NCBI GenBank assembly: GCA_963784995.1
Contig: CAWATZ010000016.1
Location: 300,036-364,035, forward strand
Reading direction: 5' to 3'
DNA: 64,000 bases
Source: CAWATZ01 sp963784995
GTDB taxonomy: Bacteria; Planctomycetota; Planctomycetia; Gemmatales; Gemmataceae
Part shown: positions 9,436-18,356 of the stretch, piece after piece
How positions within the stretch are numbered: position 1 is the stretch's first letter
How the letters are laid out: each line of letters begins with the position of its first letter
The notes under the pieces: generated by a model
Databases searched by the model: none
What the model was told of the DNA's origin: nothing
Seen by the model: only the letters and a program-made list of their open reading frames with translations
Position numbers and translations under genes: made by a program

Positions 9436-11733
9436 TCACACGGTTTTAGCCAGCTCCGGCTCGGGGGTCAACTGTCCTGCCGGGACTTCCGCCGCCTCCT
9501 TGACAAAGGAGTGCCCGGTCAGCAGACCGAGCTTGAACCAGCCCATGGCCAGCACGCCCACGGCGAAGATCGTATCGCCGACGACGCGCAGCCAGCGGAG
9601 CGTGTTCATCGTCGGCGTTTGCAGGAACTCGGCGCTGCGGGCGTACCAGGTGCCGTGGTTCACCGCGGCCCAGGCCTGCATCAGCCCCACCGGCAGCAGG
9701 CTGATCGTCACCATCAGCATCAGGCCGACGTTGATCGCCCAGAAACTGAAAGCGATCGCCCCGGTCCGCCATTGCTTGCCCGGCATCAGACCGCGGATGC
9801 AGAACAGCATCAGCCCCAGCCCAAGCATGCCGTAGACGCCGAAGAGCGCCGTGTGCCCATGCACCGGGGTCGTGTTCAGGCCCTGCAGGTAATAGAGGGC
9901 GATGGGCGGGTTGATCATGAAGCCGAACAGGCCCGCCCCGACCAGGTTCCAGAAGGCGACGGCGACGAAGAAGTAAATCGCCCAGCGGTAGCCGCCCACC
10001 CATTCGCGCACCCGGGCCAGGCGCAGGTTCTCCCAGGCCTCGAAGCCGATCAGCACCAGCGGCACCACTTCCAGGGCGCTGAACATCGCGCCCAGGGCCA
10101 TCACCACCGCCGGCGTGCCCGCGAAGTAGAGATGGTGGAAAGTGCCGATGATCCCGCCCGAAAGGAAGATACACGTCGAGAACAGGGCCGCCTGTGTGGC
10201 CGTGGTCGTTCGGATCAGCCCCAGCCGGCTGAACAGGAAAGCGATCACCACCGTGGCGAAGACCTCGAAGAAGCCCTCGACCCACAGATGGACCACCCAC
10301 CAGCGCCAGTATTCGGCCATTGCCAGGTGCGTGTGCTTCCAGATGCCCAGCCCGGCACCGTAGAAGAGGGCAATCGCCAGGCTGCTGATCAGGAACAGCA
10401 CCAGGAGCGAGCGATGCGCGCCGGGCCGACGCAGCGCCGGCCACAGGGCCCGCGCCATCAGGAACAGCCACAAAAACAGGCCGACCAGCAGCAGCAGTTG
10501 CCACACCCGGCCCAGGTCCACGTACTCGTAGCCCTGATGGCCGACCCAGAACCACAGGTCGCCGGGCAGCAGTCCCTTGACGCTCGCCCACTCCCCGGCA
10601 AGGGAGCCGAGGACGATAACCAGCAGGGCGCTGAACAGCAGGTTGACCAGGAACCGCTGTCCGCGCGGCTCCGCTCCGCCCACGGCCGGGGCGACGTACA
10701 GGCCGGTTGCCAGCCAGGCGGTCGCGATCCAGAAGATCCCGAGCTGGGTGTGCCAGGTCCGTGTCACCGCGTAGGGCAGGACCTGATCGAGCGGGATGCC
10801 GTAGAAACCCGAGCCCTCGACGCCGTAGTGAGCGGTGATGACGCCCATGCCGATCTGAAGCAGGAGCAGAGCGCCGACGACGAAGAAGTACTTGAGGGTG
10901 GCCCGCTGTGAGGGCGTCGGCTGGTAGCCCAGGAGCGGGTCGCGGCCCGGCACCGCGGCGGTGTCCTCCTCGCCCTTCGGCTGCGCGGCGAAGTACCACA
11001 CCATGCCGCCGACCCCGGCCAGCAGCAGCACAAAGCTGAGGATGCTCCAGATGACGGCGTCCGCCGTGGGCCGATTGTCAATGAGCGGCTCGTGCGGCCA
11101 GTTCTGCGTGTAGCTGATGTCCAGGCCGGGCCGATCGGTACTGCAGGCCCAGGAGGTCCAGAAGAAGAAGGCAGCCATGGCCCGCTGCCTGTCCGGATCA
11201 GTCAGCGCCCCGGACGGGATGGCGTACTCAGGCCGGCCCTTGCCGAAGACGTCGGCGTAGTGAGCGGCGTTGGCCTCGAAGGCCTCGGCACGGATTGGAT
11301 CAAGCGTCAAGGTGCCCGTGGCGGCGTCGTACGTGTTGGTGCGCATCAGCTTTTTCAGCCGGGCCCGCAGCGCTGCCTGGTCCTCGACGGAGAGCGCGTC
11401 GTAAGCGCTGGCTCCTTTGTCCCGGGCCCAGCGGTCCAGCATGAAAGTCAACTCGCGGTGCAACCAGTCGGCGGACCAATCGGGAGCGACGTAAGCGCCG
11501 TGGCCCCAGACGGTGCCGACCTCCTGGCCGCCGATCGATTGCCAGACGTTTTGCCCCTTGCGGATCAGGTCGCCGTCGAAGAGCAGCTTGCGGCCGGCGA
11601 CTACCTTGTCGGGGATGGGCGGCGCCTCGGAGGCGATGCGGAAGCCGAAGCCGCCCAGGACCGCAAACGAGGCCAGCACCACGAAGGCAAACAGGCCCCA
11701 GAGTCGTCGGTAGGAAGGGAGTTGTTCGTGCAT
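9436..11733 (-). CDS. norB: Quinol-dependent nitric oxide reductase, single-subunit
   Basis: 765 residues, the usual length of qNOR (NorZ-type NorB), which reduces two NO to N2O at the cytoplasmic membrane using quinol. The first helix (LWGLFAFVVLASFAVLGGFG) and a large soluble domain (RKGQNVWQSIGGQEVGTVWG) are the N-terminal extension that fuses NorC-like and NorB parts in qNOR. There is no CxxCH, as expected. The catalytic part has about a dozen helices with the haem-copper ligands in WRWWVVHLWVEGFFEVFATV (His, Glu), HHLYFAGTP and NTTPVHGHTALFGVYG. AAAGGTGAAG precedes the ATG. An Rrf2 gene and a dyad site lie just upstream. Suggested role: NO detoxification or respiration. Confidence 0.95.
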   Translation of the reverse strand: MHEQLPSYRRLWGLFAFVVLASFAVLGGFGFRIASEAPPIPDKVVAGRKLLFDGDLIRKGQNVWQSIGGQEVGTVWGHGAYVAPDWSADWLHRELTFMLDRWARDKGASAYDALSVEDQAALRARLKKLMRTNTYDAATGTLTLDPIRAEAFEANAAHYADVFGKGRPEYAIPSGALTDPDRQRAMAAFFFWTSWACSTDRPGLDISYTQNWPHEPLIDNRPTADAVIWSILSFVLLLAGVGGMVWYFAAQPKGEEDTAAVPGRDPLLGYQPTPSQRATLKYFFVVGALLLLQIGMGVITAHYGVEGSGFYGIPLDQVLPYAVTRTWHTQLGIFWIATAWLATGLYVAPAVGGAEPRGQRFLVNLLFSALLVIVLGSLAGEWASVKGLLPGDLWFWVGHQGYEYVDLGRVWQLLLLVGLFLWLFLMARALWPALRRPGAHRSLLVLFLISSLAIALFYGAGLGIWKHTHLAMAEYWRWWVVHLWVEGFFEVFATVVIAFLFSRLGLIRTTTATQAALFSTCIFLSGGIIGTFHHLYFAGTPAVVMALGAMFSALEVVPLVLIGFEAWENLRLARVREWVGGYRWAIYFFVAVAFWNLVGAGLFGFMINPPIALYYLQGLNTTPVHGHTALFGVYGMLGLGLMLFCIRGLMPGKQWRTGAIAFSFWAINVGLMLMVTISLLPVGLMQAWAAVNHGTWYARSAEFLQTPTMNTLRWLRVVGDTIFAVGVLAMGWFKLGLLTGHSFVKEAAEVPAGQLTPEPELAKTV

Positions 11734-11817
11734 GCGTCTTCACCTTTCATTCCTTGGTGCTGCGGAGAGGTACAGAAGGGCGGACACGGGCATGGCCACG
11801 CTTCCCTTTGAACAAGC

Positions 11818-11841
11818 TAATCGCATCCAATTATCCGATTA
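11818..11841. promoter_or_regulatory. Putative Rrf2/NsrR-type operator upstream of norB
   Basis: TAATCG, 12 bases, then CGATTA. The inner bases are also shared with the second site (CAT at the left, TATC at the right). It lies 85-108 bases before the norB ATG and just after the end of the regulator gene. The same dyad with identical spacing lies in front of the regulator at 12297-12320. The pairing of site and regulator is inferred. Confidence 0.7.
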
Positions 11842-11856
11842 TAGCCCAGAAAAAAA

Positions 11857-12279
11857 TCACGGCGCGAGCAGGGCCGGTTCCCCCTTGGCGACCAGCTCGG
11901 CAATGCTCGTCTGCCTGAGCATGCGCAGGTAGGCGTCCCGGACGGTCTTCCAGCGGTTGTGGATGGCACAAGGCTCGATCTCCGAACACTCGGGCCGGCC
12001 CAGGATGCAGCCCGACCAGCGACTGACGTGTTCAATGGGCTCAACAACGTCGAGCAGCGAAATCGCTCGCGGATCGCGGGCCAGGCGGAAGCCGCCCCCC
12101 AGTCCCTTCTGCGACTCCACCAGACCCTCCTCGGCCAGGGTCTTCAGGAGCTTGCCGAGGTAGTTCTGCGGGGCACCGATCTCCTGAGCGATCCGGGCAG
12201 CCCCGGCGTAGGCCCCATCAGGCAACCTGGCCAGGGCCACAATGGCTCGAACGGCATGAAGTCCCGTTTTGCTCAGCAT
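11857..12279 (-). CDS. Rrf2-family transcriptional regulator, NsrR-like
   Basis: 140 residues. The N-terminal winged helix is typical of Rrf2 (MLSKTGLHAVRAIVALA, then ENYLxKLLKxL-type PQNYLGKLLKTLAEEGLVES and GxGGGFRLAR). Three cysteines follow (SGCILGRPECSEIEPCAIH), the number that holds the Fe-S cluster in NsrR/IscR relatives. The gene ends 124 bp before norB on the same strand. Family knowledge and context suggest an NO-sensing repressor of norB that also controls itself, since the same 24-bp dyad precedes both genes. Confidence 0.88.
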   Translation of the reverse strand: MLSKTGLHAVRAIVALARLPDGAYAGAARIAQEIGAPQNYLGKLLKTLAEEGLVESQKGLGGGFRLARDPRAISLLDVVEPIEHVSRWSGCILGRPECSEIEPCAIHNRWKTVRDAYLRMLRQTSIAELVAKGEPALLAP

Positions 12280-12296
12280 GTCACCGCCTCAAAAGA

Positions 12297-12320
12297 TAAT
12301 CGCATGTCACTATCCGATTA
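12297..12320. promoter_or_regulatory. Putative autoregulatory operator of the Rrf2 gene
   Basis: TAATCG, 12 bases, CGATTA, extended on both sides to ATAATCG and CGATTAT. It lies 18-41 bases upstream of the Rrf2 start, where repressor binding would block transcription. The remaining 230 bases up to 12552 show no convincing gene. Confidence 0.7.
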
Positions 12321-12552
12321 TAAGGCCTGCGGAAGACTTGTCAAGGGTGCAATTCCCGAAACGTGGGAACGTCTCCAGGAAGACAGCAGTGCGTCCCGGC
12401 ATCCATTTCGCCGCCCGCACCGCTGCAGCCCCATCGGGCAGTATGCGAGCGGCCAAGAGAAGACACGTCTGCCGCATCGGTCCAAATTGCTTCGGCGTGT
12501 CGGACCGACGCGCTTGGAAGTCTGGTAACTGTCAAGGGTCGGCATCCGTCCC

Positions 12553-13284
12553 TCAGACATGCAGGAACCCCAGTGCGGCATTCAAATTGCCGAAGAACCT
12601 GATTTGCACGGCAGGATCGCTAATCTGCGGCTCCAAAAAGGAGTGGATGTGCCCCGTATCTCCCTCCCAGTAATCTTTCCTGTTTTTGCTTACAAACAGG
12701 ACAGGTTCGGCGAAACCGCCCACACGAAGTCGGCGTGCGAATTCCAAGTAGTGCTCAAAGTTAATCGAGTCCTTGATGTGGCCGTCGTGCGAAGGGCGAT
12801 GCTTGTTCATTACGCGCTGCAGCGCGCGATCGATCAGCGCATTGTCGAGATCCAGCTGAGTAGCTTGGTTAAGGAGATCAGAAGATCGTCCAGCGAGATC
12901 CGCAACGAGTGTGCTGGTTGACAAGGGGGTGTAAACCGGCAGACCCGTCCCATGAAGCAGGGCAGCTTGATAAGTCCTTCCCACGATGTCATCGATCTTG
13001 CTCAGGAATTCCTCCGCTTTGGTCCGAATCCCCGCAATGTTCTGATTCCATTCCCTGTGAACTAATTGCGTGATTACAAGTTGGACGCGGTCGGGATTAA
13101 CGATCAGGGCATCCAGCAGCCGTTTCACAGCGTCGATGCACGTTACCGGTCTCGGCGAATTCGCGCCCGATTTTTCCCAGTCGAGACACTGGACGACCTC
13201 AAGGATATCGCACGTGTCCAGGCAAAGAACAGGCTTGGCCGGTCCGGCAATGAGCTGGCCCGCGAAGACAGCGATGGTGGGCAT
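12553..13284 (-). CDS. PIN-like (DUF4935-like) putative nuclease
   Basis: 243 residues. The layout of acidic residues fits a PIN-type RNase: LCLDTCDILEVV at the start, LVHREWNQN in the first third, a helix region with GHIKDSINFEHYLEFAR and a C-terminal LFVSKNRKDYWE. This resembles large PIN/DUF4935 proteins, where the final KDF/KDY motif closes the site. It starts 3 bp after the gene upstream (13288-14226) and is surely co-transcribed with it. Family assignment is from motif reading only. A toxin-antitoxin or defence role is possible but unproven. Confidence 0.6.
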   Translation of the reverse strand: MPTIAVFAGQLIAGPAKPVLCLDTCDILEVVQCLDWEKSGANSPRPVTCIDAVKRLLDALIVNPDRVQLVITQLVHREWNQNIAGIRTKAEEFLSKIDDIVGRTYQAALLHGTGLPVYTPLSTSTLVADLAGRSSDLLNQATQLDLDNALIDRALQRVMNKHRPSHDGHIKDSINFEHYLEFARRLRVGGFAEPVLFVSKNRKDYWEGDTGHIHSFLEPQISDPAVQIRFFGNLNAALGFLHV

Positions 13285-13287
13285 TGA

Positions 13288-14226
13288 TCACTGTCGCTCC
13301 TCATCATAGGCACTGAGCAGGCGGCGGCCTGACTCATACTCCCGGATCAGCACATCACGTTGGCCCTCTTGGAACCCCTCTTCCGCGAGCCACGCCGCGA
13401 GCATCCCTGGGTCGATGACCGCGTCACCGACATGCGCCTGCGTGATAAATTCCGTCCACCGCTTCAAGTCGAGGTCGTGCAGCAACTCCTTGTTCGCGGT
13501 GTCGGAGAAGGCTCGAAGACGAGCCAACGCTTCGGGCGAAAGGGCATCTTCCAACGCCGGACCGACACGCACCAGATAGACGAGAATTCGGAGGGGGAGT
13601 CCATGCGCAACAGGCTCGATTAGCGTGCCCCGCAAGTCAGTGATGACCTCATCATGGTCTCTGAGGCTGAAGGGTTCGCGCCCTTCCAGGGGTACGATCC
13701 CCGATACAGATAGTTCCCCTGGGTTTCCCAGGCCACCCCCGCGCAAGAGAACCGCAACTTTCCGTCCCACGGCAGGGACCCGTTTGGAGAAGCAGTAACC
13801 AGCCGTTCGTGGCGGTAGCGACCTCCGGAAGCGGACCTCTACCTCGGGCTGGCGGGTCCAATCCTCCACCCTGTCCACATCGAGGCGTCGCAGCAATTCC
13901 TGCATCGTTCGCACGGAGCCGCGCACTTCCAACTCTTGTCGGGTTGGCGCACGTGGCCTGCGCCTTTCCTTCGACCGAAGATCAATGGCGACGCGGTCTA
14001 GCACCCGCTGAACCCGCTCGACATCTGCCCCGCTCCCGAGATCAATGACGGCGAGGGCAGGGGTTCCACCGGAGAGCACCGCTTCCTCGTCTACTTGGAA
14101 GTCAATGCCCTCATCGCGGAACGCCGCGACAACGTGCCTGAGTTGCCCTGGAGTGACGATTACGTAAGGCCCCGCTGTCCCATCTGTGGACACCTTGAGC
14201 GGCGCGTTTATCTCGGAGGTCGGCAT
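13288..14226 (-). CDS. Hypothetical protein paired with the PIN-like gene
   Basis: 312 residues, not recognised. The N-terminus VTPGQLRHVVAAFRDEGIDF plus the AVIDLGSGADVERVQRVLD region looks like a small alpha/beta domain. Middle and C-terminus are charged, with no membrane segment or signal peptide, so the protein is cytoplasmic. The start codon has GAGGTCGGC upstream (weak site). The 3-bp spacing to the PIN-like gene implies a dedicated two-gene unit. The 240 bases between this gene and the lyase at 14468 hold nothing I can identify. Confidence 0.55.
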   Translation of the reverse strand: MPTSEINAPLKVSTDGTAGPYVIVTPGQLRHVVAAFRDEGIDFQVDEEAVLSGGTPALAVIDLGSGADVERVQRVLDRVAIDLRSKERRRPRAPTRQELEVRGSVRTMQELLRRLDVDRVEDWTRQPEVEVRFRRSLPPRTAGYCFSKRVPAVGRKVAVLLRGGGLGNPGELSVSGIVPLEGREPFSLRDHDEVITDLRGTLIEPVAHGLPLRILVYLVRVGPALEDALSPEALARLRAFSDTANKELLHDLDLKRWTEFITQAHVGDAVIDPGMLAAWLAEEGFQEGQRDVLIREYESGRRLLSAYDEERQ

Positions 14227-14467
14227 GATTTTCCTCGCTTTCGCGGGGGCAGCGCCCTGGGCGTGGGATCGAAGCCTTCTTCCTTGGATTGTACCCGCCT
14301 CTACCTTTGCCTGCCAGAGCCTTTGACTGTTCCATGAGTGGACGAAGAGTCACTTTTTTCCTGTTCTCTTGAGCGTTGCGCGTCGGTCACATCAGACCGA
14401 GGCACCCGGGGAGTATCTTTGCGCCTCGATGCGTTCTGGATGCTTGTCACCCCCGGCTCCGGAACGG

Positions 14468-15848
14468 TTACCTTGGCACTTCCTCGAACTTGGCGGTGAA
14501 ATGCCGCAGCACCGCCGGCGCTTCCACGATCCGCAGCCCGCGGATCGTCTCGCGCTTCTGGTACAGCTCCGCGATCACCTCGATCACATAGTCCACGTGG
14601 CTCTGGGTGTAAACCCGTCGTGGTATCGCCAGCCGGACCAGCTCCATTGCCGGCCGGCGCGTCTGGCCCGTCTCCGGATCGACGCCGCCAAACATCACGC
14701 CGCCGATCTCCACCGCACGGATGCCGCCGTGCGAGTACAGGGCGCACACCAACGACTGACCCGGGAACTGCTCCAGCGGCAGATGCGGGCAGAACGCCTT
14801 GGCGTCCACGTAAATCGCATGGCCGCCGGGCGGTTCCACGATCTGCACGCCCCCCTTGAGCAGCCCCTCGCCCAGGTACTCGACGCTGCGAAGGCGGTAG
14901 TGCAGGTAATCCTCGTGGAGGACCTCCTGAAAGCCCTGGGCCATCGCTTCCAGGTCGCGGCCGGCCAGGCCGCCGTAGGTGACAAAGCCCTCGGTGAGGA
15001 TCAGCAGGTTGTTGGCACGAGCGGCCAGCTCGTGGTCGCGGAACAGCAGCACCCCGCCGATGTTCACCAGGCCGTCTTTCTTGGCACTGATGGTCGCGCC
15101 GTCGGCCAGGTCGAACATCTCCCGGGCGATGTCGCGCGGACTGCGGTGTCCCTGGCCCGGCTCGCGCAGCTTGATCAGATAAGCGTTCTCGGCAAAGCGG
15201 CACGCATCCAGGAACAGCGGGATGCCGTGCTGGTGGCAGAGATCGCGCACAGCCCGCAGGTTGGCCAGGCTGACCGGCTGACCGCCGCCGCTGTTGTTGG
15301 TCACCGTCACCATGCAGACGGGTATGTGCTCGGCTCCCTTCTCGGCGATCAGCGCCTGCAGTTTGCTCACGTCCAGGTTGCCCTTGAAGGGATGCCGATT
15401 GCGCGGCTCGGCTCCCTCGGGGATCAGCAGGTCGAGTGCCACGGCGCCGCTGTGTTCGACGTTGGCGCGGGTGGTGTCGAAGTGGGTGTTGTTGGGAATG
15501 AACTTGCCGGGCCCGCCGACCAGCTCGAAGAGGATGCGCTCGCTGGCCCGTCCCTGGTGCGTCGGCAGGACGTGCGGCATGCCGGTCAGGTCCTTCAGCA
15601 CCTGCTCGAAGCGATACCAGCTCCGGGCCCCGGCGTAGGATTCGTCGCCGCGCAGCATCCCGGCCCACTGCTCGCTGGACATGGCCGAGGTGCCGCTGTC
15701 GGTCAGCAGGTCGATCAGCACGTCCTCGGCGGGGATCAGGAAGGGGTTGAAGTGGGCCCGGCGCAGGATCGGCGTCGCGCTCGGCGGGCGTGGTCAGCTT
15801 GAGCGGCTCGACCATCTTGATGCGGAATGGCTCGATGATGGTTTGCAT
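14468..15848 (-). pseudogene. Tryptophanase / tyrosine phenol-lyase family PLP enzyme, one frameshift
   Basis: Beta-eliminating lyase of the fold-type I PLP family, which cleaves Trp or Tyr to indole or phenol, pyruvate and ammonia. From VLIDLLTDSGTSAMS on, the frame is intact for 417 residues. It includes LPTHQGRASERIL, NNTHFDTTRAN, the TVTNNSGGGQPVSL segment, FLDACRFAENAYLI with the Asp that contacts PLP, and ISAKKDGLVNIGG with the Schiff-base Lys. The family start MQTIIEPFRIKMVEPLKLTT (ATG at 15848 behind GGAGGAG) is in another frame, joined near 15777. Substrate cannot be assigned with confidence. With one indel corrected the enzyme would be full length. Confidence 0.88.
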
Positions 15849-15867
15849 GGCTCCTCCGCTCTTTCCC

Positions 15868-15952
15868 CGTAGAGCGGGCCGAGCGCAGCGAGGCAGCGTG
15901 GGCGGCTGCGCACAGCGGTGCGGTCCTCGCTACGCTCGGCCCACCCTAGCGA
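15868..15952. repeat. GGGCCGAGCGCAGCGAGG inverted repeat
   Basis: Arms GGGCCGAGCGCAGCGAGG and CCTCGCTACGCTCGGCCC flank a GC-rich centre. It belongs to the same family as 22100-22169. It overlaps the 3' end of the ceramidase-like gene and supplies its last codons (RVGRA) and the TAG stop, so the repeat has redefined that C-terminus. Confidence 0.85.
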
Positions 15953-17276
15953 TTCCTACTCTCGGCAGCAGCCCGCGCATCTGATACAGTCGCATCAGGG
16001 CCCGGTCCATGATCCGTTCGCCCGCCCCGACTTCCACCGGCGACACCGTGAAGTCGGCCCCATAGCCGCCCTCCGACGCGGCCTCGATGGTCGGGAAATA
16101 CTGGTGGTAGTCGTTGCAGTAACCCAGGAAAAACAGGGCCTCCAGCCGGGCGCGCTTCTTCAAGTGCAGGCTGTGGCCGCAAAAGAACTCGCCGGAGACG
16201 CCGACAAAGCCGATCCGGCCATCGAGGAGCGCCGTCGTCAGCCGGGGACGGATGCCGTCGCGGTATTCCCGCTCGTAAAAGGCGACCAGCTCGGGAAAGA
16301 AGGCGGAGCTGAACATCCCCTTGATCACCGGGTTGCTCAGGTCAAAACGCATCCGGAACGCCAGCTCCTCGTCGCGGAAGGCCAGCTTGTCGCTGCGCAG
16401 CGGCTGGCAGCGGATGGTCTGGATCAGGGTCAGGGCCTCCCGGCCCAAAGCGGTGCCGAACGCTTTGGGATCGCCGCCCTTGTCGCGGTTTGGAGACAGG
16501 TCGCCGGCCGCTCCTTGCAGGAACAGACAGGGCACCCCGGTCTCCTTCTCGATCAGGCCGGCCAGGACTCCGGGATAGTCGGCCGAGAACTGCCGGCCGC
16601 GCGAGTCCAGCAAGGTCGGATGGGCGGCGAAGTTGACGGCGTGAGCGATCGGCTTGCCGTCCCTGTCCTCGACGCGCAGGACCAGCAATTCCGGATCGGT
16701 GGGCTTGTCGGGCCGGCGCGAATGGCGGTTGCGGTTGAACGGGACGTTCCTGCTGGCCACGCCCAGACGGGCCGGCCGGAGGTTGCGGTTGGCCTGGAGG
16801 ACCACGTCCGCCAGTTTCTTCTCCAGCTGGCGGACGTAGGACGTTTCCGGAGTCGGCCAGTCGTCCAGTTCCAGGACCGGGCCATGATGGGTGTGCGAGC
16901 CCACCAGGAACAGCGCTTCGATGCCGGCTTTCTGGACCTGCTGGCGGATTCTGGCCGTCGAGGCGCGGGTCGGTGCCCGGCCCAGGTCGAGACTGACCAG
17001 CGCCAGCTTCTTCTTGCCCACGGCCAGGACCAGGGCACGGGCCTGCAGCGGGTCGAGGACTCCCGTGCTCGGCGCGTCCTTGCGGGCGGCGTAACCCCAC
17101 AGGGCGTGGCCGAGCGGCGGCGTGACGTCGATGCGGGCCGCCCCGGCACACAAGCCCGAAGCGCCAGCGCCGGGATTAGCTTGTCCCGGCGCTGGCGCTT
17201 CGGGCTTGTATGCTTCCGCGCCCGAAACCGTTCCACAGGCCAGGAGCAGCACCAGGAGAGCCAGTCGGAACGTCAT
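15930..17276 (-). CDS. Exported neutral/alkaline ceramidase-like hydrolase
   Basis: 448 residues from the ATG at 17276, which starts a good signal peptide (MTFRLALLVLLLACGTVSG). An upstream in-frame start at 17309 is less likely. The fold matches the PF04734 N-terminal domain: GAARIDVTPP, VSLDLGRAPT, metal-binding GSHTHHGP, NFAAHPTLL, and GAAGDLSPN. Known members hydrolyse amide-linked lipids outside the cytoplasm with zinc. The C-terminal Ig-like domain of classic ceramidases is missing. Two repeat insertions shape the protein: a KPEAPAPG...GAGASGL peptide after the signal peptide (17150-17209) and a repeat-derived C-terminus. It follows the TPR gene by 29 bp. Confidence 0.82.
   Translation of the reverse strand: MTFRLALLVLLLACGTVSGAEAYKPEAPAPGQANPGAGASGLCAGAARIDVTPPLGHALWGYAARKDAPSTGVLDPLQARALVLAVGKKKLALVSLDLGRAPTRASTARIRQQVQKAGIEALFLVGSHTHHGPVLELDDWPTPETSYVRQLEKKLADVVLQANRNLRPARLGVASRNVPFNRNRHSRRPDKPTDPELLVLRVEDRDGKPIAHAVNFAAHPTLLDSRGRQFSADYPGVLAGLIEKETGVPCLFLQGAAGDLSPNRDKGGDPKAFGTALGREALTLIQTIRCQPLRSDKLAFRDEELAFRMRFDLSNPVIKGMFSSAFFPELVAFYEREYRDGIRPRLTTALLDGRIGFVGVSGEFFCGHSLHLKKRARLEALFFLGYCNDYHQYFPTIEAASEGGYGADFTVSPVEVGAGERIMDRALMRLYQMRGLLPRVGIARVGRA
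17150..17209. repeat. ACAAGCCCGAAGCGCC palindrome inside a coding region
   Basis: Same family as 6775-6839, here with a GATTAGCTTG-type loop. It is read through in frame by the ceramidase-like gene and gives the peptide YKPEAPAPGQANPGAGASGL between the signal peptide and the mature enzyme. Confidence 0.9.
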
Positions 17277-17305
17277 GGCAGGTGTTTCCGCGGGCGCCGG
17301 GCGAC

Positions 17306-18198
17306 TCAAGGGTTCGCCGTCTTGGTCATCAGCTTGCGGGCCTCGTCCTCATCCAGCCGGGCCTTGGCCGTGTAAGCGGCCGCCCGGTTGCTGTAGCCGG
17401 ACGGGTCGCGCGGGTCGAGCCGGATGGCTTCGCTGAAATCCGCAATCGCCTTGTCGTAGTCCTTCTTTTCCATCTGCACCAGCCCGCGATTGTAATAGGC
17501 CTGGGCATAACGCGGATCGATCTTGATCGCCTCGTTGTAATCGCTCAGGGCCTTGTCAAACTCCCTCTTGTCCACGAAGGCGTTGCCGCGGTTGTTGTAA
17601 TGACCGGGATAACGCGGGTCGAGCTTGATGGCCTCGCCGTAGTCGGTGATGGCCCGGTCCAGGTCGCGCCTCTGGCGGTAGACGTTGCCGCGGTTGGTGT
17701 AGGGCCAGGAAAAGCGCGGGTCGAGCTTGATGGCGGCGTTGTAATCGGCGATGGCCCGCTCCTGCTCCCCTTTGGCCGCATAGCCGATGCCGCGGGCGTT
17801 GTGAGCGGAGGCCAGCTTCGGGTCGATCCGCAGGGCCTCCTCGCAGTCGGCAATGGCCTTGTCGTACTGGTTCAGGGCCAGGTAGACCCGGCGCGATCCT
17901 TCAGGGCCAGGGCATTCTTGCCGTCCAGCTTGATCGCCTCGCTGAAATCGGCCAGGGCCTTGTCGTATTCCTTCTTGTTGTAATAGGCGTCGCCGCGGTT
18001 GGACAACGCCAGGCCGTCCGTGGGTTTGCTGCGCAGAGCCAGGTTAAAGGCAGTGATGGCCTCGTCATACTGCTTGCGGACCAGGGCGGTCCGGCCGCGC
18101 TGGTAGGGATCTTCCTCCGCGCGCGTGCCCGCTGCCAGCAGCACCAGAGCCAGGCCGACTGTCAGCCCCCGTCGAGCGATCTTCCAACTTCCGTCCAC
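17306..18198 (-). pseudogene. Exported TPR-repeat protein, one frameshift
   Basis: GTG start at 18198 behind GGAGTCGCAC, then a signal peptide (LTVGLALVLLAAGTRA). About seven tetratricopeptide repeats follow, each with the A-Y-x-N-R-G and D-x-A-I/L-x-D-Y/F-x-E-A-I-x-L-D-P pattern, such as YNRGLVQMEKKDYDKAIADF. The frame breaks near 17885: after KDRAGSTWP, the repeats continue in another frame with VYLALNQYDKAIADCEEALR. TPR domains bind protein partners, but none is evident here. It lies upstream of, and probably in operon with, the ceramidase-like gene. Confidence 0.82.
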
Positions 18199-18356
18199 GT
18201 GCGACTCCTTCCTGAACAGACGGCCAGAATCTCCCCTCCGCCATGAAGGGTGCTTCCTGCTATCATCGAGGATTGTAAATGATCGCGCCGGAGGAACAAC
18301 TGCAATCCGCCAGATGGGGCAGCGAGGGCCTCCGGGAGATTAACCAGGAGACCGCC

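Noticed and set aside
9319..10911. 530-codon open frame on the + strand
   Set aside because: Antisense to norB, Gln/His/Arg-rich composition from GC-rich codon shadows, no family features.
14301..15848. 515-codon open frame on the - strand
   Set aside because: Only its first 25 codons belong to the lyase; the rest is the wrong frame after the indel near 15777 (Arg/Gly/Pro-rich).
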